This document shows, piece after piece, positions 8,919-16,095 of a DNA stretch of 45,589 nucleotides. Origin of the DNA: Psychrobacter glaciei (GTDB lineage: Bacteria > Pseudomonadota > Gammaproteobacteria > Pseudomonadales > Moraxellaceae); assembly GCF_014652895.1 (NCBI RefSeq), contig NZ_BMZR01000011.1, positions 1 to 45,589 on the forward strand. The letters run 5' to 3'. The notes under the pieces were generated by a model. That model was not told the origin of the DNA. It was given only the letters and a program-made list of their open reading frames with translations, and did not search any database. The number at the start of each line of letters is the position of its first letter. The first letter of the stretch is position 1. The translations under genes were made by a program, and so were the position numbers.

Positions 8919-8948
8919 AAAAAAAGACAGCCTGAGCTGTCTTTTTTT
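8919..8948 (-). terminator. Terminator of the MscS-like gene
   Basis: Stem GACAGC / GCTGTC with a 4-nt loop CTGA, flanked by seven A and seven T, so it can work in both directions. It lies 27 nt beyond the stop codon of the - strand channel gene. Confidence 0.88.
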
Positions 8949-8974
8949 GTTCGAAATTATACTTTCATAAAGGT

Positions 8975-10678
8975 TTATTTATTGGTGTCGTCGATAAGAC
9001 CGCTACCAGGTAATAAATCGTTATTAGTCGTAGTTCCAGTAGTTCCAGTAGTTCCAACATCAGTAGTATCTACAGGATCTGTACCAAGTTTTGTGGTATC
9101 GACCGTATCTGTACGTAAGTTGGTAGTCGAGGTAGTTGGTGCACTCGGCGTATTCTCACGAACTGAATCAGCAACTTTGTCTTGCGTTGATGAATTAGGC
9201 GTCAAAGCAGACTTCGTTTTCGCTTCAGTACGCTCTTTGTCCATTTTGTCCTGCATCTTGCGTAGGAAACGTGCTGCTGCTTCTTGACCGCCAAGACCGA
9301 ATGATAGAGCAAAGGCAACGGCGACAGCACCTAATGTTAGGCCAAATGCTAAGTTAACGATAGAGTCAGCAATACCCATCGCTTTTAGACCCATGGCTAA
9401 TACCAAGCCCATGATTAATACACGTACGATGTTTGCTAAGAACTGTGAGCCTTGCTCAGAGCGCTCAACGACACCAGCAATGATATTGGCAAGCCAGAAA
9501 CCGATGAATAGAATGATCGCGCCCAAAATGATGTTGGCACCGAAAGCGATAAACATCGTGATAATAGCTGAGATAGGCTCAAAACCTAATAAATCAGCGG
9601 CTGCGATAGCGGCAAACAGCATGGCAAAAAAGATGATCGCATAACCAACAAGGTCAGAAACTCTTTTATCACCCATGGTTTCTTGTAAGCCAACTTTCGC
9701 AGGCAACTGGTTGATCTGAGTGTTTTCGATCAAGCCTTTAATAATATTAGCGACCATACGTACCACGTAGAAAGTCACTACTAGGATAGCCGCTGCCATA
9801 AAGATGTTTGGCAAGGCTTCCATGATTTTGTTCAGCATATTCGTCGCAGGACGAGCAATCACTTCGATTTTTAACGCATTTAATGCGGCAATAATCGTTG
9901 GGATAATCACAACTAAAAACGCTAATGAACCTGCGATATTAGGTAGGCTGTTTTGCTCGTTCAAACCTGCTTTTGACGCCAACTCTTGCACGTTAAAAGT
10001 AGAAACAAGGTTGGTCACAATGCCGCGTACAACTTTAGCAATGATATAACCAACGACAAATACCACACCAGCAATTAGGATGTTAGGAATAAAGCTGAAG
10101 ATTTTGTCTACCATATTAGTCAATGGAGCAAATAAACCATCAAGCTCTAATTGGCCCAATACCATGGTTAGAACAACCAATAAGATGAACCAGTAAACCA
10201 TATCAGCAATCGTGCTACTCATTGGTTTTACGCCAGCTTTAGCGCTTAAACGCTCATCCATTGATGTTTTGGCCAATGCAGCGTTGATCGCTGTGCGGGC
10301 AACAGTTGCCACAACCCAACCAATCACACCAAGAGCAATAGCACCGATCAGATTAGGAATGAACGCCAATACTTGGTTAACCATATTTGCAAATGGTGCT
10401 GAGATAGAGTTCAAGTTCAACTGACTAAGCGCTCCTGAAATGGCAATGATAAAGATAAACCAAAAAATAATCTTAGAGATAATACCCTCTAGATCATAGG
10501 TTTTGCCAGTAGAAGAATTCATACGTTGATTAAGATTCACTTTAGACAGCACACCGCGTACCAGTGCCGCGATGCCTAAGGCTACGAGCCAGCCAATAAT
10601 AAATATTAAGATAGCACCAATAATGGAGCCGATCGGCCCACCAAGATAACCATTAAAAGATGTAAATGTTGGATTCAT
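8975..10678 (-). CDS. Multi-TM mechanosensitive channel family protein
   Basis: A 567-residue inner-membrane protein built from repeated hydrophobic segments with the pattern of the conserved TM helix repeat found in MscS relatives (for example FIIGWLVALGIAALV near 30-45, ALGVIGWVVATVARTAI near 115-130, VVFVVGYIIAKVVRGI near 205-220, ILFIGFWLANIIAGVV near 385-400). The pore-like final segment is rich in Gly and Ala (LGAVAVAFALSFGLGGQ). No canonical MscS beta domain follows; instead residues about 470-567 form a hydrophilic tail rich in Thr, Asp and Gly with short TTG/VDTT repeats. It is probably an osmotic-stress channel or a related transporter. The ribosome binding site AAGGAGG is nearly perfect. 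Confidence 0.82.
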   Translation of the reverse strand: MNPTFTSFNGYLGGPIGSIIGAILIFIIGWLVALGIAALVRGVLSKVNLNQRMNSSTGKTYDLEGIISKIIFWFIFIIAISGALSQLNLNSISAPFANMVNQVLAFIPNLIGAIALGVIGWVVATVARTAINAALAKTSMDERLSAKAGVKPMSSTIADMVYWFILLVVLTMVLGQLELDGLFAPLTNMVDKIFSFIPNILIAGVVFVVGYIIAKVVRGIVTNLVSTFNVQELASKAGLNEQNSLPNIAGSLAFLVVIIPTIIAALNALKIEVIARPATNMLNKIMEALPNIFMAAAILVVTFYVVRMVANIIKGLIENTQINQLPAKVGLQETMGDKRVSDLVGYAIIFFAMLFAAIAAADLLGFEPISAIITMFIAFGANIILGAIILFIGFWLANIIAGVVERSEQGSQFLANIVRVLIMGLVLAMGLKAMGIADSIVNLAFGLTLGAVAVAFALSFGLGGQEAAARFLRKMQDKMDKERTEAKTKSALTPNSSTQDKVADSVRENTPSAPTTSTTNLRTDTVDTTKLGTDPVDTTDVGTTGTTGTTTNNDLLPGSGLIDDTNK

Positions 10679-11177
10679 CTTATCCTCCTTGAATCATCAT
10701 ATATGAGCTGTGAAATAACAAAGGTAACCATCACAAATAGTAGGTAATCAGCACTTTAGTTATTGAGCAAAATCATATAGATGGTAATTATAAATAGTGT
10801 TTTTAGTTTAAGTTATACAGGGACATTATAGTGACTGGAAAAGTAATACTACTATAGGAAAATGTGGATCTGCGATGGCCATACATCTCTATTACGCAAT
10901 GTGGCTACCGATATCCCAATATATAGAAGTAAAACTGACGTCCAGTTACTTATCACCTTAACTAATTTAGCTTAGCTGATGTATTGATAGATTTAAAGAC
11001 AGAAAGCTTAACCTGTTACTATATTTGTGTGATAACTTGTTATTTTTGCGAGAAATGTTAACACAGACTGTACATTGGCCCGATAATTTCATCCTAAACA
11101 TGGCTCCTAAAACTAAGATTTGTTATTATAGAAATATGTGACATCTCGCCACTATACTTACAATTTGAGAGTACTCT
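10679..11177. other. Divergent intergenic region (499 bp)
   Basis: This holds the upstream regions of the channel gene (- strand) and the FKBP gene (+ strand). I see no gene. A TATACT at 11153-11158 could be a -10 box for the FKBP gene, but no good -35 is correctly spaced. A short stretch at 10827-10856 resembles the end of the R2 element. Confidence 0.5.
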
Positions 11178-11909
11178 ATGAAAAAAATCACTACTTTAAG
11201 CGTTAGTGCACTTGTTAGTGCTATGTTATTAGTTACCGGTTGTAGTACTAATAATGGTAATCAAGAAACCTCTAGTCAAAGCGTTTCAGTGACTGAAAAA
11301 AGCCCAGCCAATGAAAAAGTGGGTTATAGCTTGGGCTATATGATGGCAGAAGGTAACAAAGAAGCGGTCGGTGATCTCAACCTTGATACCTTTGAAAAAG
11401 GCTTCCGTGATGGTTATGAGGGCACTGATTCCGCACTGACACAAGAGCAAATGCAAGAAGTATTGATGACCTATCAAAAAGAGCAAGAAGAGAAGTTTGT
11501 CAAAGATATGGAAAGCAAAGCGACTGACAACAAAGCCGCTGGTGAAGCATTCTTAGTTGCAAATGCGAAAAAAGAAGGCGTGAAAGAGACGGCTTCTGGT
11601 CTACAATACAAAGTAATCGCTCCAGGTACTGGTAAATCACCAAAAGCGACTGACGTGGTTGAAGTAAACTACGAAGGTAAATTGATCGATGGTACGGTAT
11701 TTGACAGCTCTTATGAGCGTGGTGAGCCGATTGAATTCCCACTAAATCAAGTTATCGCTGGCTGGACGGAAGGTCTACAGTTGATGAAAGAGGGCGGCAA
11801 ATACGAGTTTTACATCCCATCAGACATCGCTTATGGCGAGGCAGGTAACTCAGGTATCGAGCCTAATAGCACTTTAATCTTTACGGTTGAGCTGTTAAAA
11901 GTAAAATAA
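11178..11909 (+). CDS. FKBP-type peptidyl-prolyl isomerase lipoprotein
   Basis: A 243-residue Mip/FkpA-like isomerase. The N terminus is a lipoprotein signal with lipobox LVTGC (Cys22), so the protein is likely anchored in the outer membrane and faces the periplasm. Residues about 45-120 are the helical dimerisation domain (VGYSLGYMMAEG, YEGTDSALTQEQ), and about 150-243 are the FKBP domain with GLQYKVI, VNYEGKLIDGTVFDSSYERG, VIAGWTEGLQLM and IPSDIAYGE. It assists folding of secreted proteins. A terminator follows; argA is convergent. The gene symbol (fkpA or mip) cannot be fixed from sequence alone. Confidence 0.93.
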   Translation: MKKITTLSVSALVSAMLLVTGCSTNNGNQETSSQSVSVTEKSPANEKVGYSLGYMMAEGNKEAVGDLNLDTFEKGFRDGYEGTDSALTQEQMQEVLMTYQKEQEEKFVKDMESKATDNKAAGEAFLVANAKKEGVKETASGLQYKVIAPGTGKSPKATDVVEVNYEGKLIDGTVFDSSYERGEPIEFPLNQVIAGWTEGLQLMKEGGKYEFYIPSDIAYGEAGNSGIEPNSTLIFTVELLKVK

Positions 11910-11962
11910 TGCTGCGATAAAACGTAATAATCTGCACCGTCCTACGTTTCGTCCTAAAACAG

Positions 11963-11995
11963 AAAAAGCCCTCATAAATATTATGAGGGCTTTTT
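11963..11995. terminator. Bidirectional terminator
   Basis: A perfect 15-bp stem (AAAAAGCCCTCATAA and complement) with a 3-nt loop, with A and T runs on each side, between the convergent FKBP and argA genes. Confidence 0.93.
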
Positions 11996-12043
11996 GTTTG
12001 GACGTGGTTTAGTTCACTGTTTACTCATCAATTGAGTCACTCG

Positions 12044-13366
12044 TTAAAGTGTCTTTTGGAAGACTTTAGAGTTACGTCCGTTATGATACTTTTCTTGTCG
12101 TGCTTCTGGTAAGGCGCTTGCTTCAACTTCTGCAAAGCCTTGTTCAACGAACCAATGGGCGGTACGAGTCGTCAACACAAACAATTTGTGCAAACCATGG
12201 CTGCGCGCTTGCTGCTCTAAAAACGCTAGCAAATCCGCACCTCGGCTGCCGCTACGATATTCGGGATGAACCGCGACACAAGCGACTTCTGCCGCATCTG
12301 CATCTAATGGATAAAGCGCGGCACAGCCCAGAATCATACCATCACGCTCAATCACACTATAGTGATCAATCTCTTGCTCCAAGCATTCGCGCGAACGACT
12401 GACCAAGATGCCTTGTTCTTCTAACGGTAATAACAGTTCAATAAGTCCCACGACATCGTCGATATCTGCTCGGCGAATCTCTTCATAAGGGTCGTGGCTA
12501 ATGAGCGTACCAGAGCCATCACGAGTGAATAGCTCTTCTAATAATGCACCATCTTTGGCATAAGAGATAATATGGGTGCGATGAACGCCTTGGCGGCAAG
12601 CATTACTGGCGCAATTTAAAAAGTAGTTGATCTCACAATTTAGATCACGGCCACGTAAGAAACGATCGACTTCATTTGGAATCATTTCGCGTAGCAAGCG
12701 ATCATCGTCATTGATACCCGTTTCTTCACCTAAGAATATCAGCTTATCCGCGCCAAGTGCGACGGCAGCACTCAATGCCACATCTTCAGCGAGTAGGTTG
12801 AAAACTTCACCAGTCGCTGAATAACCCATCGAGCCTAAAATCACGATATGATCGTGGAGTAGGTTGTTTTTGATGGCCTCAACGTCGATAGAGCGCACTT
12901 CACCCGTCATTTGATAATCGACACCATTACGAATGCCATAAGGGCGAGCGGTGACAAAATTGCCTGACACGGCATCGATGCGCGAGCCGTACATGGGTGA
13001 ATTGGCCAGTCCCATCGACAGCTGTGCTTCAATCTGTAAGCGAATGGCACCAACGGCTTGCAAGATAGACGGCATCGCTACACGCGGCGTCACTCGAATG
13101 TCTTCATGCAACGGCGAGGTGATATCAGTACCTTGCAGGTTGTTTTCGATTTGCGGTCGGGCCCCATGTACCAATACCAGCTTGATGCCCAAGCTATGTA
13201 ATAAGGCGAAGTCATGAATAAGCGTACTAAAATTCGGGTGATTGACCGCTTCACCGCCAAACATGATCACAAAAGTCTTACCGCGATGGGTATTAATGTA
13301 GGGGGCAGAATTACGGAACCAATGAACGTATTCGGGATTAATCTGTGGCATGGCGCTAGTAGTCAT
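12044..13366 (-). CDS. argA: Amino-acid N-acetyltransferase (N-acetylglutamate synthase)
   Basis: First enzyme of arginine biosynthesis, acetylating glutamate with acetyl-CoA. The 440 residues match the classical two-domain ArgA. Residues about 25-290 are an amino-acid-kinase fold (GKTFVIMFGGEAV, LVLVHGARPQI, ILGSMGYSATGEVFNL), the arginine-sensing part in the family. Residues about 295-440 are a GNAT acetyltransferase (CAALYPLDADAAEVACVAVHPEYR with acetyl-CoA loop RSGSRG, ending HNGRNSKVF). Feedback inhibition by arginine is family knowledge. The gene stands alone; no ARG box could be identified by eye. Confidence 0.96.
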   Translation of the reverse strand: MTTSAMPQINPEYVHWFRNSAPYINTHRGKTFVIMFGGEAVNHPNFSTLIHDFALLHSLGIKLVLVHGARPQIENNLQGTDITSPLHEDIRVTPRVAMPSILQAVGAIRLQIEAQLSMGLANSPMYGSRIDAVSGNFVTARPYGIRNGVDYQMTGEVRSIDVEAIKNNLLHDHIVILGSMGYSATGEVFNLLAEDVALSAAVALGADKLIFLGEETGINDDDRLLREMIPNEVDRFLRGRDLNCEINYFLNCASNACRQGVHRTHIISYAKDGALLEELFTRDGSGTLISHDPYEEIRRADIDDVVGLIELLLPLEEQGILVSRSRECLEQEIDHYSVIERDGMILGCAALYPLDADAAEVACVAVHPEYRSGSRGADLLAFLEQQARSHGLHKLFVLTTRTAHWFVEQGFAEVEASALPEARQEKYHNGRNSKVFQKTL

Positions 13367-13825
13367 AATGGGAGCAGTAGTAGTCAGAATAAGAAAAAAG
13401 GACGTGACAAAAAATGCCAGTCGCTAAAGAATTACCATAGCAAAAAACGCCGTTGTGAGCTATCTTTTATTTCAGTAGCGTTCATCAATCTTTGTAGTAA
13501 ATTGACAATATACACAACCTCAACACGGGGTTAGTGTACCTACAAACGCTTTTTGCTATGCTAAGCGCTATTGCTTTATAGACAGCTAACGCAGATAATC
13601 AATAAAAATGAACGTTACTAGCATGGAGCGTATATGATGATAGCCTGCTCATAATCAGAGATGTCGTCATTAAGTGTATTGCTCAGATAAAGTCTCGTCT
13701 ATCCAAACCGCGAGAAACTTAAAAAGTTAAAGCGATAAATGTCAGAGTTTAAAAGCATTGAAAATGCATTAACCAGACAGTCAGGTTTTGCCAGCTGCGT
13801 TTTACCGATATATTAACTAGGGATA
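13367..13825. other. Divergent intergenic region (459 bp)
   Basis: Upstream regions of argA (- strand) and the secreted protein (+ strand). I see no convincing gene. A 14-bp inverted repeat with one mismatch (CATAGCAAAAAACG at 13436-13449 and CGCTTTTTGCTATG at 13547-13560) encloses about 97 bp that I cannot explain. Confidence 0.45.
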
Positions 13826-14434
13826 ATGAAAGTCATGAAAAAAAGTAACCATTTTGCCAATCCTTTTAGCGCTTTTAGCGGACACCGTCTGTTTCACGTG
13901 ATCGCTGGTACGCTCGTCGGCGTCATGGCTGTGACCCAAGCCTCAGCGATGCTGCCGACCCCAGAGCAAGCAGTAGATAATTTAGCTACCATGCAGTCAA
14001 GTACCAATCAAGCAAGCACCCGTAGCGGTAATTCTAGTGTGCAAGCCGTTAATACCAAAATTACTGCCTCGCTGATCAGTGTTGATGCCAATGGTCAGGA
14101 GGTCTTGGTACCTGTTAATGCCAACACGCGCTTGCAAGCAGGCAACGTCTTAGAGTATCAAGGGTATTTTACCAATACCAATGCTGATCGAGTACGAAAA
14201 ATGACGGTCACCATGAGTATCCCTGAGCAAGTAGAATTATTGCGTGCGGTCTCGCCTGACTTCCCATATGGCAGCACGGATGGCGATACTTTCGCCCGTA
14301 TGCCGCTACGTGGCAAGGTGGACAATCAATTACAAGAAATCCCATTCAAATACTACAAAGCAGTACGCTGGGATATCGAAGGTGTTGGCCTCAATGACAC
14401 CGTAGCAGTGAAATACCGCGCCCGCGTTAAATAG
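13826..14434 (+). CDS. Secreted protein of unknown function, 202 aa
   Basis: A Sec-type signal peptide is evident: basic start, hydrophobic LFHVIAGTLVGVMAVTQASA (about 25-45) and cleavage near ASA-ML. The mature protein has a short helical Gln/Ser/Thr-rich region and then a beta-rich C-terminal part (about 80-202) with LEYQGYFTNTNAD and MTVTMSIPEQVELL, resembling DUF11-like or other immunoglobulin-like repeat domains, though I am not sure. It probably sits in the periplasm or on the surface. Either ATG 13826 or 13835 may be the start; the signal peptide is intact with both. A strong terminator follows. Confidence 0.75.
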   Translation: MKVMKKSNHFANPFSAFSGHRLFHVIAGTLVGVMAVTQASAMLPTPEQAVDNLATMQSSTNQASTRSGNSSVQAVNTKITASLISVDANGQEVLVPVNANTRLQAGNVLEYQGYFTNTNADRVRKMTVTMSIPEQVELLRAVSPDFPYGSTDGDTFARMPLRGKVDNQLQEIPFKYYKAVRWDIEGVGLNDTVAVKYRARVK

Positions 14435-14487
14435 ATTTGCTTATTAATTGATACAGTCTGTTTAAGCAGAATTGATTTAGCTAACGG

Positions 14488-14525
14488 CAAAAAGCACCAC
14501 AGTTTATGACTGCGGTGCTTTTTTA
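14488..14525 (+). terminator. Terminator of the secreted-protein gene
   Basis: Hairpin AAGCACCACAGT / ACTGCGGTGCTT (one mismatch) with a short TTATG loop, preceded by A residues and followed by TTTTT. Confidence 0.88.
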
Positions 14526-14573
14526 ATGGCTGAGATTCTAATTTTGAGGTTAGCTTGTCGAGGATTTACTATA

Positions 14574-14711
14574 TATAGTCAGTGAAAAGTAATATCGAAC
14601 CATCACGCACTGCTGATATCAATTTTTCTGGCTTGCTGTGCCTATGCCGACAGAGGCTACAAAAAATTTATATCAGCAATACCGTCGCGTTTTTAAGATA
14701 TTTTGACTATA
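14574..14711. mobile_element. R2 miniature element (copy 2)
   Basis: An intact 138-bp element with TATAGTCA / TGACTATA ends, closely similar to the right part of the copy at 8451-8865. It ends three bases before the stop codon of the patatin gene, so it lies right at the 3' end of that transcript. No coding capacity. Confidence 0.8.
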
Positions 14712-14714
14712 TCG

Positions 14715-15713
14715 TTATAAAGTCGCATATTTACTCTGTGATTTTTCTTTAATTAATTGTTTAATCGCATTGATTTGTGGTGTGGTTGCTTGTGTGCCAG
14801 CAGCAATAAGGGCGCTACGTTGACTGGTATCTAATGAACTGATATGACCGACATCAGGGGTAATCACAATATCAGCACGCGCGCGTTCATTGCGCATTGA
14901 TGCGCTGTGCTTGGTATTTGAATGAGCAGTGTTGGTGGTTAAATTGTTTTCAAGTAAGCCCCAAAAGCTACTCAATGAGGTGATAGCGGGTAAGAGATTG
15001 CTTGTTATGTTCTTTTTATTCGAGGTAGGCACCGTCACATCGACGGCGATGATGATATCTGCCCCCAAATCACGGGCGCTATCGACAGGCACTAAGCTGA
15101 CCACACCGCCATCGATATATTTTTTGCCGACTTTTTCAGGAATACGCGGAGCAATAAAAATATTAGGTACGCTACAAGACGCTTGGACAGCAAGCCCAGC
15201 ATCTCCCGTGGTAAAAACTGCTTTTTTTAGCGTGTGCTTTTCAGCCGCGACGGCAGCGAAGTGAATGGGAAATGACTCTATAGGGCGACCACCAACTTTT
15301 GCATTAATAAAGTTTTTGAGTTTGATACCTTCTATAAATCCTTGGTTGGATAAGGTGAAGTCCGTCAATTCGCTGTCAGTGGTGGTCAATGCCAAGCGCT
15401 CAAGCTGTGCTGGCGTGTAGCCGCTAGCGTATAGACTACCAACCAAGCTGCCGATGCTCGTGCCAACGACCAAGGTTGGTTTGATACCGTTTGCTTCTAG
15501 AGCCTTAATCACGCCAACATGCGCAAAACCTTTGGCACCGCCGCCGCCCAACACTAACGCAACTCTGAGTTCATCTGCTATAGGCGTTAATGGTGCCGGT
15601 GCTGGTGTCAGTGTGCTACAAGCGTTAGTGCCTAGAGCCAATACAGCAAGCACACTGATACGCAGGAGTATTAAATGATGATAAGATTGAGGCAATAGAG
15701 CAGGAGCAAACAT
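14715..15713 (-). CDS. Patatin-like phospholipase family protein
   Basis: A 332-residue serine acyl-hydrolase. The oxyanion-hole segment GGGGAKG is at 56-62, the nucleophile motif GTSIG at 84-88 (Ser86) and the partner aspartate in DGG at 201-203, forming a Ser-Asp dyad. The N terminus has a hydrophobic segment (about 13-30) and Cys32 in a TNAC context; this could be a lipoprotein signal, but the lipobox is not canonical. It is similar in plan to the RssA group. Likely releases fatty acids from phospholipids in the cell envelope. An R2 element abuts its 3' end and a MITE-A element lies just upstream of its start. Confidence 0.9.
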   Translation of the reverse strand: MFAPALLPQSYHHLILLRISVLAVLALGTNACSTLTPAPAPLTPIADELRVALVLGGGGAKGFAHVGVIKALEANGIKPTLVVGTSIGSLVGSLYASGYTPAQLERLALTTTDSELTDFTLSNQGFIEGIKLKNFINAKVGGRPIESFPIHFAAVAAEKHTLKKAVFTTGDAGLAVQASCSVPNIFIAPRIPEKVGKKYIDGGVVSLVPVDSARDLGADIIIAVDVTVPTSNKKNITSNLLPAITSLSSFWGLLENNLTTNTAHSNTKHSASMRNERARADIVITPDVGHISSLDTSQRSALIAAGTQATTPQINAIKQLIKEKSQSKYATL

Positions 15714-15742
15714 AAAAAAGACCTTATAAAATCATCATAAAT

Positions 15743-16043
15743 TAGGGCGTGTCATCAATTAGCATATTTATATATTTAGTGGTCTTAAAATGGCTAAATT
15801 TTGCTAAACATCGGCAGAAATTTTGCCAAATCGACAAAGCCATTTATCGATAAAGTTGCTTATCCATAAAGTAGACTGGATGTATTTCTCGACAAAGTGT
15901 CTAAACGCAGTATTACTAAATAGCTTAGCATAATCAATCATGTTGTCAGTTATAATGAGACTGATTCAGTATTTTGATAGTTGGTTGATTGCTATCACCT
16001 TTGCAGCTCGTTACTAGCAGTAGAATGCTTAGGACACGCTCTA
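15743..16043. mobile_element. MITE-A, upstream of recG (about 300 bp)
   Basis: The left end reads TAGGGCGTGTCATCAATT; the right end is the near-complement of TAGAGCGTGTCCTAAGC, both bounded by TA. An inner stretch (AAAATGGCTAAATTTTGCTAAACATCG) is shared with the element at 18542-18714. The element fills nearly the whole gap between patatin and recG, so it must contain or displace the recG promoter. A TATAAT at 15951-15956 lies inside it, without a clearly spaced -35 box. Confidence 0.6.
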
Positions 16044-16095
16044 ATAAAACATTTTGCGCTTACGGAATTTAAAACCAATATCGTTAGGATTTTTG

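Noticed and set aside
8736..9287. 183-codon + strand frame
   Set aside because: Starts in the R2 element, crosses a terminator and runs antisense to the end of the channel gene. Its Val/Ser-rich second half mirrors the repeat tail of that gene.
13739..13816. 25-codon frame MSEFKSIENALTRQ...
   Set aside because: No ribosome binding site, no distinctive composition, and it lies in the leader of the secreted-protein gene.
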